The position numbers and the translations under genes are program-made. The notes beneath the pieces were generated by a model. It worked only from the letters and a program-made list of their open reading frames with translations. It was not told the origin of the DNA and made no database searches. 5,015 bases of DNA from Gammaproteobacteria bacterium (lineage in GTDB: Bacteria > Pseudomonadota > Gammaproteobacteria > UBA5335). The stretch lies in contig WOZT01000007.1 of assembly GCA_011620145.1 (NCBI GenBank), forward strand, positions 1 to 5,015, written 5' to 3'. Of this stretch, positions 1 through 5,015 are shown in pieces. The stretch's first letter is position 1. Every line of letters begins with the position of its first letter.

Positions 1-662
1 TCCTGGATGTCGGCGTGGCGGTCGAAGTGGATGATGCCGATCTTCTTGTCGGTATGTTCGGCGATGCCGCGCACGGTGGCAAAGCCGATCGAATGATCGC
101 CGCCGAGCACGATGGGCAAGGCGCCGGAAGCGAAGATGTGGCCCATGCCGCGGCTGATCTGGTCGAAGGTCTTCTCGATGTTGGCGGGAATCACGAACAC
201 ATCGCCGGCATCGCACAGGTTCATCTGCTCGCGCAGGTCGACGCCCAGCTCGTAGTTGTAGGGGGTGTAGAGCGCGCTGATCTTGCGGATGCCTTGCGGC
301 CCGAAGCGCGTGCCGGGACGATAGGTGGTGCCGCCGTCGAAGGGCACGCCGAGGATGGCCGCGTCGTACTGGCCGACCAGATGGATATCCTCACAGAACG
401 GCGCCTTCATGAAGGTGTTGATGCCGGCGAAGTGCGGCAGCTCGCCGCGCACGAAGGTGGAAATCTCCCGATCCTGCACGCTGTCGGCGGCGGGCAGGCC
501 ATGATCCAGGCCGTGCTGGACGTGGGCTTTCCAGGCCTGATAGGGCAGGTCCTTTTCCTTGTGCATGGATTTCCAGCCCTGCAGCTGGGTCTTGTCGAAG
601 CTGGGGTGATGGTTGAGGCCCGAGCCCATGGGGTTTGTGGTCGCAAAGCGTTTCAGGCGCAT
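1..662 (-). CDS. gdmH: Ni-dependent guanidine hydrolase, arginase/agmatinase superfamily (partial, C-terminus beyond window)
   Basis: The first 220 residues are visible; the C-terminus lies off the left edge. The protein belongs to the ureohydrolase (arginase/agmatinase) superfamily. It has an N-terminal extension of about 95 residues, then AILGVPFDGGTTYRPGTRFG (102-121), then the binuclear metal motifs GGDHS (187-191) and FDRHAD (213-218). H190, D214, H216 and D218 are the expected metal ligands. Canonical agmatinases usually read DAHxD at the second motif, so R215 is distinctive. The start is set by AAGGAGA at 671-677, 8 nt upstream. The gene is last visible in an operon with an ABC importer that is preceded by a guanidine-I riboswitch. 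This argues for hydrolysis of guanidine to urea and ammonia in the cytoplasm, as known for the GdmH (Sll1077) group, which needs nickel. Superfamily membership is near certain. The guanidine assignment is inference from context plus the N-terminal extension and FDRH motif; agmatinase or another guanidino-acid ureohydrolase is the alternative. Confidence 0.85.
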   Translation of the reverse strand, partial: MRLKRFATTNPMGSGLNHHPSFDKTQLQGWKSMHKEKDLPYQAWKAHVQHGLDHGLPAADSVQDREISTFVRGELPHFAGINTFMKAPFCEDIHLVGQYDAAILGVPFDGGTTYRPGTRFGPQGIRKISALYTPYNYELGVDLREQMNLCDAGDVFVIPANIEKTFDQISRGMGHIFASGALPIVLGGDHSIGFATVRGIAEHTDKKIGIIHFDRHADIQ

Positions 663-670
663 GACAGGCG

Positions 671-677
671 TCTCCTT
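671..677 (-). promoter_or_regulatory. Ribosome binding site of the guanidine hydrolase gene
   Basis: On the minus strand AAGGAGA sits 8 nt before the ATG at 662-660. It is a near-perfect Shine-Dalgarno and lies in the 42-nt gap after the ATPase stop. It fixes the hydrolase start and suggests translation independent of the upstream transporter genes, which themselves have weak sites. Confidence 0.8.
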
Positions 678-704
678 GAGGTTTCATGGGATGGTGTGGG
701 TGGA

Positions 705-1562
705 TCAGGTGGGCGTTCGGCGTCGCGACAATTCGGCCAGGCGGTTCAGTTTGTCGAGATCGTGCTGCACGCCGGAGGTGGCGCGAATGCGCTCCAGCAC
801 GGTCTTTTTCCACTGCAGCAACTCGGGGGCGAGCTTGAGATCGGGGTGGCGTTCTCCCGGCGGCGGCAGGGACAGGGTATGCACGCCATCCACCCGGCCG
901 GGATGGGGAGCCAGGACCACCACGCGGCTGGCCAGATAGACCGCTTCCTCCACGTCGTGGGTGACGAACACGATGGTGCTGCGTTCGATCTCGAACAACC
1001 GCAGGATCAGCTCGTGCATCACCTCGCGGGTCTGTGCGTCGAGCGCCCCAAAGGGCTCGTCCATGAGCAACACCCGCGGCTGCGCCATCAAGGCGCGGGC
1101 GATGGCCACCCGCTGGCGCATGCCGCCGGAAAGCTGGTTGGGGTAGTGATCGCGCACCGCGTCCAGGCCCATCACGTCCAACAGGGCATAGGACCGCTCC
1201 ACTGCGGAGGCCGCCTGGGAATCGCTGGCATTGCCGGTATGGACGCGCAGGCTGCGGCAGAACCGCACGTTTTCCAGCACGGTGAGCCAGGGGTAGAGGC
1301 TGTAGTCCTGGAACACCACGGCCCGTTCCGGCCCCGGTCCGGTCACGGGCGCATCATCCAGCCAGATGCCGCCGCTGGTGGGGGCCTCCAGGCCGGCGAT
1401 GAGCCGCAGCAAGGTGGACTTGCCGCAGCCGGAGGCGCCGACCAGGGCCAGGAATTCCCCCTGGGCCACGTCCAGGTCGATTGCCTGCAAGGCCGGCAGG
1501 CTCTGGCCGGGATAGGTCTTGCCCAGGCCCGCGATGCGGATGCAGGGGGCTGGCGCGGTCAT
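705..1562 (-). CDS. ABC transporter ATP-binding protein, NitT/TauT type (probable guanidine importer)
   Basis: This 285-residue cytoplasmic ATPase would power the importer formed with the permease encoded just upstream. All nucleotide-binding motifs are intact: Walker A GASGCGKST (42-50), Q-loop glutamine 85 in VFQDYSLYPW, signature LSGGM (144-148), Walker B VLLMDEP (164-170), D-loop ALD (173-175) and switch histidine in THD (201-203). The QDYSLYPW and THDVEEAVYLASRVVVL segments are typical of the SsuB/TauB/NrtD group. A short Ser/Ala-rich insertion (about 106-120) lies between the Q-loop region and the helical domain. The ATG overlaps the permease stop (ATGA at 1562-1559), so translation is probably coupled; no good separate ribosome binding site is seen. 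An open frame continues upstream to 2363, but that stretch lies antiparallel in frame to the permease gene and is not part of this protein. The ATPase role is certain; the guanidine substrate is inferred from the riboswitch and hydrolase. Confidence 0.93.
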   Translation of the reverse strand: MTAPAPCIRIAGLGKTYPGQSLPALQAIDLDVAQGEFLALVGASGCGKSTLLRLIAGLEAPTSGGIWLDDAPVTGPGPERAVVFQDYSLYPWLTVLENVRFCRSLRVHTGNASDSQAASAVERSYALLDVMGLDAVRDHYPNQLSGGMRQRVAIARALMAQPRVLLMDEPFGALDAQTREVMHELILRLFEIERSTIVFVTHDVEEAVYLASRVVVLAPHPGRVDGVHTLSLPPPGERHPDLKLAPELLQWKKTVLERIRATSGVQHDLDKLNRLAELSRRRTPT

Positions 1563-2356
1563 CGGGTGTGCAGCCAGGGAAAGGCGCGGCGATGCAGCAG
1601 CCGCAGGCCCTGGTCCATCACCAGCCCCAGCAGGCCGATCAGCAGGATGCCGACGAAGATCTTGTCGGTCTGCAGGAAGCGCTGGGCGCGCAGGATGGCG
1701 TAGCCCAGCCCGGAGTTGGCGGCCACCAGTTCCGCCACCACCAGGTAGGTCCAGGCCCAGCCGAGCGTAATGCGCAGGGTGTCGACGATGCCCGGCAGTG
1801 CTGACTTGAACACCACCAGCGACAGAATCTCGCCCCGGCTCGCGCCGAGCGTCTGGGCCGCCTCGATCTGGGTCATGGGCACCTGGCGGACGTTGTCCGA
1901 GACCATCAGCACCATCTGGAAATAGGTACCGATCCAGATCAGCGCGATCTTGGCGCTTTCGCCGATGCCGACCCACAGCATGACCAGCGGCACGAAGGCC
2001 ACCGCCGGCAGGTAGCGGGCAAACTCCATCAAGGGCTCGAAGAAGGCCTGCACCGGGCGAAAGCTGCCGATGTAGATGCCCAGGGGCACGGCCATCACGG
2101 CCGCAAGCGTGAATCCTCCCAGCACCCGGCCGATGCTGACCTTGAGATCGGTGAGCAGGTCGCCCTCGCGTGCCCACATCGCCAGCCGCCGCACCACGCC
2201 ATCGGGGGTCGGCAGGAACACCGGATCCACCAGGCCGCTGGCGGCCAGCATCCACCACGCCGCGAGGAAGGTGGTGAAACCCGCCGCCGCCAGGGCGAGA
2301 TAGGCACTGTTCCCCAGGTGGCCGCGGATCGACCAGAACGAGGCGACGCCGGTCAT
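1559..2356 (-). CDS. ABC transporter permease, NitT/TauT type (probable guanidine importer)
   Basis: This 265-residue inner-membrane protein of the BPD_transp_1 family would form the translocation channel as a dimer. Hydrophobic stretches are visible at about 18-42, 77-99, 112-130, 135-152, 196-213 and 233-248, consistent with six membrane spans. The cytoplasmic coupling (EAA) motif is clear: EAAQTLGASRGEI at 165-177, followed by the conserved ALPGI (186-190), which docks with the ATPase. The N-terminal LPTPDGVVRRL segment (48-58) and FARYLPAVAFVPLVMLWVGIGE (112-133) are hallmarks of SsuC/TauC/NrtB permeases. The ATG lies 3 nt after the stop of the binding-protein gene, and the stop overlaps the ATPase start. 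The upstream sequence has only a poor ribosome binding site (CAGGGC region), so coupled translation is likely. The family call is firm; the substrate is inferred from context. Confidence 0.93.
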   Translation of the reverse strand: MTGVASFWSIRGHLGNSAYLALAAAGFTTFLAAWWMLAASGLVDPVFLPTPDGVVRRLAMWAREGDLLTDLKVSIGRVLGGFTLAAVMAVPLGIYIGSFRPVQAFFEPLMEFARYLPAVAFVPLVMLWVGIGESAKIALIWIGTYFQMVLMVSDNVRQVPMTQIEAAQTLGASRGEILSLVVFKSALPGIVDTLRITLGWAWTYLVVAELVAANSGLGYAILRAQRFLQTDKIFVGILLIGLLGLVMDQGLRLLHRRAFPWLHTR

Positions 2357-2359
2357 GGC

Positions 2360-3355
2360 TCACGGCCCTGCGGTCATGCCGGCCGCTTCGCGCACCAGGC
2401 TGGGATCCACCGCGCCGGCAAAGTCCACATTGCCTTCCAGCAACTTGTTCTGCTTCAGGAAAGTCGTGATGGTGGGGCCGACCGCCACCAGCGACTCGGG
2501 CCGCTTGGGCTCGCCCAGGGCGATCAGGTTGTCCTTCTCGCCGAAAAAGCGCGTGCCCGAGAGATAGGTGGCGTATTCAGGCGCCGGCAAGCCCACCACC
2601 TTGGCCATGATCTTGGCGGCCTGTTGGGGTTCCTTGGCGATGAAGTCAACGGTTTCATACCAGGCGCGGACCATGCCGAGCAGGGTGGCCCGCTTGGCGG
2701 CATCGTTCAGCACCGGCGCCCGCGCCACCAGGAGATCCGGCACCAGGCCGGGCATGTCCTTTGATGTAAACAGCGGCTTGCCCTTGCCGCTTGCCTGAAT
2801 CTGGTTCACCCAGGGGTTCCAGACCACCGCTGCCGGCACCCGGCCGCCGATGAAGGCGGCCGCCGCGTCGCCCGCGGCCAGATTGACCACCTTCACATCC
2901 TCCGGACGCATGCCGTTGCGGGCCAGGGCGGTGGCGAGGACGAAGTGGGAAATGCTGAATTGCTCCAGCGCGACCGATTTGCCTTTCAGGTCGGCGAAGC
3001 TTTTGATGGACGGCGCCACCATCAGGGCGTCGTTGCCCGCCGAATTGTCATTGACCAGCACGACCTTGAGCGGAATGCCGGCCGCGAGCGGCGCCAGGGT
3101 ATCGCTCCAGGTTTGCGAGTTGGCGTCGAGCTGGCCGGCGGAAAGGGCTTGAATGGAATCGGTATAGTTGGGGAACCAGACCAGCTCCACCTCGGCGCCG
3201 TGGCGCTTGAGGAAGCCTTTTTCCTGGGCGACATACCAGGCGACCCAGCCCGGCCAGTCGCTCACGCCCACCTTCAGCGGGGCAGCAGTAGCGGTGAGGG
3301 TGAAGAAGGCAAACAGCAAGGGCGTGAGCACATGAAGCAGCAGGCGACGAGGCAT
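2360..3355 (-). CDS. ABC transporter substrate-binding protein, NitT/TauT (SsuA/NMT1-like) family, probable guanidine-binding
   Basis: This 331-residue periplasmic binding protein delivers substrate to the permease encoded downstream. It has a Sec signal peptide: MPRR, a hydrophobic core to about residue 20, and a likely cleavage in TATAA near 24-25. The mature start reads PLKVGVSDWPGWVAWYVAQE, typical of this fold. Other family landmarks are the FPNYTDSIQALSAGQLDA segment (first lobe), SFADLKGKSVALEQFSISHF (hinge and ligand region) and PAAVVWNPWVNQI (second lobe). Aromatic residues near the presumed ligand cleft (WPGW, AWY, WNPW) would suit a small planar cation, but this is only suggestive. 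The start at 3355 is chosen because GGAGGA lies 6 nt upstream and the signal peptide begins there. The frame stays open upstream to 3787, but that stretch contains the riboswitch. It is the first gene after the guanidine-I riboswitch, hence the guanidine proposal. Taurine, nitrate or thiamine-precursor binding is less likely given the riboswitch. Confidence 0.92.
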   Translation of the reverse strand: MPRRLLLHVLTPLLFAFFTLTATAAPLKVGVSDWPGWVAWYVAQEKGFLKRHGAEVELVWFPNYTDSIQALSAGQLDANSQTWSDTLAPLAAGIPLKVVLVNDNSAGNDALMVAPSIKSFADLKGKSVALEQFSISHFVLATALARNGMRPEDVKVVNLAAGDAAAAFIGGRVPAAVVWNPWVNQIQASGKGKPLFTSKDMPGLVPDLLVARAPVLNDAAKRATLLGMVRAWYETVDFIAKEPQQAAKIMAKVVGLPAPEYATYLSGTRFFGEKDNLIALGEPKRPESLVAVGPTITTFLKQNKLLEGNVDFAGAVDPSLVREAAGMTAGP

Positions 3356-3361
3356 GTCGGA

Positions 3362-3367
3362 TCCTCC
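3362..3367 (-). promoter_or_regulatory. Ribosome binding site of the substrate-binding protein gene
   Basis: GGAGGA on the minus strand lies 6 nt before the ATG at 3355-3353. It decides the start in a frame that is open much further upstream, and it is the site a translation-level riboswitch response would have to control. Confidence 0.8.
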
Positions 3368-3390
3368 GGTGGGAATGAAACACAGCGCGC

Positions 3391-3412
3391 GAGAGGGCCA
3401 TTTGGTCCTCCC
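3391..3412 (-). promoter_or_regulatory. Candidate riboswitch expression-platform hairpin overlapping the aptamer 3' end
   Basis: On the minus strand GGGAGGACC (3412-3404), loop AAAT, then GGCCCTCTC (3399-3391) forms a hairpin of nine facing positions: seven Watson-Crick pairs, one G-U and one A-C mismatch. Its 5' arm uses the conserved GGGAGG at the end of the guanidine-I aptamer, so it should compete with the ligand-bound aptamer, as expected for an off-state hairpin. It is followed by GCGCGC and then a weakly U-rich stretch (TGTGTTTCATT), not a classical terminator tail. Intrinsic termination, Rho access or a translational effect all remain possible. Confidence 0.4.
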
Positions 3413-3497
3413 GGGCTTTTGTCCCGCCGGTGTAGCCCCGCTGGGGCCGGCAACCCTCGGACCAGTCACCCCCGTGGAGGCCGGAACCCTAGTTGCC
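3400..3497 (-). ncRNA. Guanidine-I riboswitch (ykkC class aptamer)
   Basis: The 5' leader of the transporter operon reads, on the minus strand, CTAGGGTTCCGG (3492-3481), then CTGGTCCGAGG (about 3464-3454), then ACACCGGCGGGAC-AAAAGCCCGGGAGG (about 3432-3407). These are the conserved blocks of the ykkC/guanidine-I aptamer in the correct order and spacing. The variable stems are also present. A first hairpin is built from CCGGCCTCC and GGGGGTGACTGG. A second is GCCGG-CCCC-AGC-GGGG-CTACA-CCGGC, with nine perfect pairs and one asymmetric bulge. The class binds guanidinium and in other bacteria turns on guanidine exporters, urea carboxylase-type genes, or ABC importer/hydrolase operons. Here it begins about 45 nt downstream of the predicted transcription start and ends about 45 nt before the binding-protein ATG. 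The outer limits of the P1 stem are approximate. Confidence 0.95.
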
Positions 3498-3553
3498 TTG
3501 ATGGATCGCGTGGGAAAATGAAAACCATGCCCGCTCGCGTCGCCTTTCAATCC

Positions 3554-3570
3554 AGCACACCCTGTGCCAA
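3554..3570 (-). promoter_or_regulatory. Sigma-54 (RpoN) -24/-12 promoter of the transporter-hydrolase operon
   Basis: The minus strand reads TTGGCACAGGGTGTGCT. The invariant GG and GC are separated by exactly 10 nt. Compared with the consensus YTGGCACGRNNNTTGCW, only two of the fourteen constrained positions differ. The predicted transcription start is near 3543, giving a leader of about 188 nt that holds the whole riboswitch. No convincing sigma-70 promoter is visible in this interval. The core GCACA-GGG-TGTGC is also an inverted repeat, so a repressor operator is a weaker alternative reading. Confidence 0.7.
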
Positions 3571-3620
3571 CACCTGGATCGGACTTGCCGCGCCCCCCGA
3601 TTGGCCATCTGATGCGCGCT

Positions 3621-3643
3621 CGCGCCGGCTGTTGAACGGCGCG
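3621..3643. repeat. Inverted repeat upstream of the sigma-54 promoter
   Basis: CGCGCCG (3621-3627) and CGGCGCG (3637-3643) are perfect 7-bp inverted arms around a 9-nt spacer, about 78-100 bp upstream of the predicted transcription start. In GC-rich DNA this can occur by chance. There is no T-tract, so it does not look like a terminator. Confidence 0.3.
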
Positions 3644-3655
3644 GCTGGGTCGGGC

Positions 3656-3670
3656 GAAATGCAGCATTTC
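3656..3670. repeat. 15-bp near-continuous palindrome in the divergent intergenic region
   Basis: GAAATGC-A-GCATTTC is a perfect 7-1-7 inverted repeat, notable for being AT-richer than its surroundings. It partly overlaps a second inverted repeat, GCAGC (3661-3665) with GCTGC (3672-3676). It lies between the putative NtrC site and the sigma-54 promoter, about 113-127 bp upstream of the predicted start, so it could bind a dimeric regulator. Which regulator is unknown. Confidence 0.4.
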
Positions 3671-3782
3671 CGCTGCTTCCACGGCGCGCTGTTGTGTCGT
3701 GAGCCACCGTCCTGGATGGTTGCGCGCTGGCGCCCCGGTGTTGCCCGTCGCCGTCATGCGAGCGATCGGCGCCATGCTGCGC

Positions 3783-3799
3783 CGCACTGGCTTGGTGCG
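3783..3799. promoter_or_regulatory. Putative NtrC-binding enhancer site
   Basis: CGCACTGGCTTGGTGCG matches the NtrC consensus TGCACYNNNNTGGTGCA at 11 of 13 constrained positions; only the two outermost bases differ. It is centred about 248 bp upstream of the predicted sigma-54 start. That is farther than usual but within the range over which enhancer-binding proteins work by looping. It also lies 20 bp upstream of the divergent M16-like gene, so it could affect that gene instead. A second clear NtrC site was not found. Confidence 0.55.
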
Positions 3800-3819
3800 A
3801 TCATCACGGGCCTTGGGCC

Positions 3820-4947
3820 ATGATGGATCCGGCAGCCCAGATGCAAACGGTGACTTGGGCCAACGGCGTTGAACTGCGTGCGCAGTCCGTGGCGGGCCGG
3901 TCGGCGGTCGCGCTGGCGCTGTGGTGGCGTGCCGGCCGCGTCGATGAAGGTGCGGGCGAGGATAGCGCCGCGCATCTGCTGGAGCATCTGGTCTGCGAGG
4001 CGCTGGATCCGGCTGCGCTCGCGCGCTGGGGCGGCTTGCTCAATGGCCAGAGCGGACGGGAATGGACGGTCTGGCATGGCCTGGTGCCGGCACGGTGCGC
4101 GCCCGAGGTGTTGAAGGCGCTGGTTCAGGCGTTGTGGGCGCCTTTGCCGAGCGCCGCGGTGGTGGCGCAGGAGGCGCGCGTATTGAGCCAGGAGCTCCAG
4201 TTGGCGGCGACTGCCGATGCCTGGGAAAGCCTGGCCCTTTGCGCCCGCTTCGGGGATCATCCCCTCAGTCGCCCGCTGGCGGTGGTGCCCGCCATCGACC
4301 CGGCGGGCCTGGCCGCTTTTCGGCAACGCCTGCTGGGCGGCCCAAGGCTACGGATCACGGCCGCGGGCGATGTCGATCTGGCGGCCCTGGTCGCGGCGGC
4401 CGAGCCTTTGGGGCAGTTGCCGGTGGTGGCGCCGGCACTCGCGATGCTGCCATCAGTGCCCGCGCAGCACTGTGATGCCCGTCTGCCCGAGGCGGCGGGA
4501 GCCGGCGCCCTCTGGCTGTTGCCGTTCGAGTCGACTGTGAGTGAGGCCGTCTCCTGGCTGGCGGACCTGCTGGCCCATCCGCTGCTGGGGCGGCTGTCGC
4601 GCGGCTTGCGCGCAGGGTCGGCGCCGCTCTACGGCCTCGACAGCCGATTGGAATGGGTCGGCGGGAAGGGATTGTGGTGGCTGCGCATCGATGACGCCCG
4701 TGCGATCCCGCTCCTGGAAAGCGGGATGGAACGTGCGCTGGCTGGCGGATTTACCGATGCCGAATGCACCCGGGTGGAAAGCCTGCGCCGCGCGCGGCGC
4801 GCGCTGCAGACCGAGGACCTGATGGGCTGTCTCGAACGGCTGGCGGAACTGCAGCCGGAGCAGGGGATCGAGCCGCCGACTGCGGGCGCGCTGCATGCCG
4901 CGCTGGCCGCCTGTTGGGGGCGGCGCTGCCTGCTGCGCGCGGGTTGA
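3820..4947 (+). CDS. Short M16-family zinc metallopeptidase-like protein (PqqF/pitrilysin-like N-terminal half)
   Basis: This 375-residue protein resembles the catalytic half of inverzincin (M16) peptidases. The family opening VTWANGVELRAQ (11-22) is followed by ALALWWRAGRVDE (31-43) and the inverted zinc motif HLLEH (52-56), in which H52 and H56 bind zinc and E55 is the catalytic base. LLNGQSGREWTVWHGLVP (73-90) corresponds to the family's LNA segment. AQEARVLSQELQ (116-127) probably supplies the third ligand, E125, 69 residues after H56, slightly closer than in pitrilysin. The DHPLS/PLAVVPAI stretch (146-159) also fits. The second half diverges. At 375 residues it is shorter than typical single M16 subunits (about 430) and far shorter than pitrilysin or PqqF. 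No signal peptide is evident, so it is probably cytoplasmic. The start is uncertain: ATG at 3820, 3823 or 3841 are all in frame and none has a good ribosome binding site. It lies 30 nt upstream of ubiD and is probably cotranscribed with it. The substrate is unknown, and no pqq genes are visible. Confidence 0.8.
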   Translation: MMDPAAQMQTVTWANGVELRAQSVAGRSAVALALWWRAGRVDEGAGEDSAAHLLEHLVCEALDPAALARWGGLLNGQSGREWTVWHGLVPARCAPEVLKALVQALWAPLPSAAVVAQEARVLSQELQLAATADAWESLALCARFGDHPLSRPLAVVPAIDPAGLAAFRQRLLGGPRLRITAAGDVDLAALVAAAEPLGQLPVVAPALAMLPSVPAQHCDARLPEAAGAGALWLLPFESTVSEAVSWLADLLAHPLLGRLSRGLRAGSAPLYGLDSRLEWVGGKGLWWLRIDDARAIPLLESGMERALAGGFTDAECTRVESLRRARRALQTEDLMGCLERLAELQPEQGIEPPTAGALHAALAACWGRRCLLRAG

Positions 4948-4963
4948 AGACGCCCATCATAAC

Positions 4964-4970
4964 GAGGAGA
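4964..4970 (+). promoter_or_regulatory. Ribosome binding site deciding the TTG start of ubiD
   Basis: GAGGAGA ends 7 nt before the TTG at 4978. The nearby ATG at 4970 overlaps this site and runs into TGA after three codons (ATG ATT CTT TGA), so it cannot be the start. Confidence 0.75.
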
Positions 4971-4977
4971 TGATTCT

Positions 4978-5015
4978 TTGAAATATCGGGACCTGCGGGA
5001 TTTCATCGGCCATCT
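4978..5015 (+). CDS. ubiD: UbiD, 3-octaprenyl-4-hydroxybenzoate carboxy-lyase (N-terminus only)
   Basis: Only 12 codons and two bases are in the window. They encode (M)KYRDLRDFIGH, which matches the very conserved N-terminus of UbiD (E. coli has MKYNDLRDFL). UbiD is a prenylated-FMN-dependent decarboxylase that removes the carboxyl group from polyprenyl-4-hydroxybenzoate in ubiquinone biosynthesis. The start is TTG, supported by GAGGAGA 7 nt upstream and by alignment with the family's first residues. The gene follows the M16-like gene after 30 nt on the same strand with no terminator between them, which suggests an operon. The assignment rests on a short but distinctive sequence; another UbiD-family decarboxylase is possible. 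Confidence 0.8.
   Translation, partial: MKYRDLRDFIGH

Noticed and set aside
15..1703. Long plus-strand open frame of 562 codons
   Set aside because: It runs antisense to the hydrolase, ATPase and permease genes, has no family motifs, and is explained by high GC content on the opposite strand of real genes.
705..2363. A 552-residue reading of the ATPase with a long N-terminal extension
   Set aside because: The extra residues come from an out-of-frame reading of the permease gene. The ATPase proper starts at the ATGA overlap at 1562, directly before the conserved ABC domain.
3505..3550. Possible sigma-70 promoter (TTGAAA followed 17 nt later by TGGTTT) on the minus strand
   Set aside because: The -10 candidate matches only two of six positions; the -24/-12 element just upstream is far better.
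3683..3699. Second NtrC-like site (GGCGCGCTGTTGTGTCG)
   Set aside because: Too many mismatches at the conserved positions of the consensus, compared with two at 3783-3799.
3356..3787. N-terminal extension of the binding protein to 475 residues
   Set aside because: The extension would translate the riboswitch and promoter region. The true start has a strong ribosome binding site and is followed immediately by a signal peptide.
2945..3823. Plus-strand open frame of 292 codons across the control region
   Set aside because: It overlaps the binding-protein gene in antisense and the riboswitch, and its translation shows no recognisable domain.
4970..4981. ATG at 4970 as a start codon for the last gene
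   Set aside because: It hits TGA after three codons and overlaps the ribosome binding site; the in-frame TTG at 4978 gives the conserved UbiD N-terminus.
1..5015. CRISPR arrays, tRNA or rRNA genes, insertion sequences, attachment sites
   Set aside because: No spaced direct repeats, tRNA-like folds, transposase motifs or flanking terminal repeats were seen on either strand.

Overview
The window looks like a chromosomal segment from a high-GC proteobacterium, most likely a betaproteobacterium. This rests on the base composition, a sigma-54/NtrC-type promoter region, and a ubiD start encoding KYRDLRDFI. No sequence search was possible, so the taxonomy is inference.

Left block (1-3355, minus strand): a compact operon read right to left. 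It encodes a NitT/TauT-type substrate-binding protein (2360-3355), a permease (1559-2356), an ATPase (705-1562), and an arginase/agmatinase-superfamily hydrolase (1-662, C-terminus cut by the window edge). The transporter genes are separated by 3 nt and by an ATGA overlap; the hydrolase follows after 42 nt with its own strong ribosome binding site.

Control region (3356-3819): the leader of this operon carries a clear guanidine-I (ykkC) riboswitch at about 3400-3497. A possible mutually exclusive hairpin lies at its 3' end (3391-3412). Further upstream are a good -24/-12 sigma-54 promoter (3554-3570) and a 17-bp NtrC-like enhancer site (3783-3799), with two inverted repeats between them. The riboswitch identifies the ligand. 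The transporter is therefore best read as a guanidine (guanidinium) importer, and the hydrolase as a Ni-dependent guanidine hydrolase (GdmH type) that makes urea and ammonia, rather than an agmatinase. Together they would form a nitrogen-scavenging module transcribed under nitrogen limitation and passed by the riboswitch only when guanidine is present.

Right block (3820-5015, plus strand, divergent): a short M16-family metallopeptidase-like protein with an HxxEH motif (3820-4947). After 30 nt comes the start of ubiD (4978 onward, cut by the edge), encoding the ubiquinone-pathway decarboxylase. This block has no evident functional link to guanidine use.
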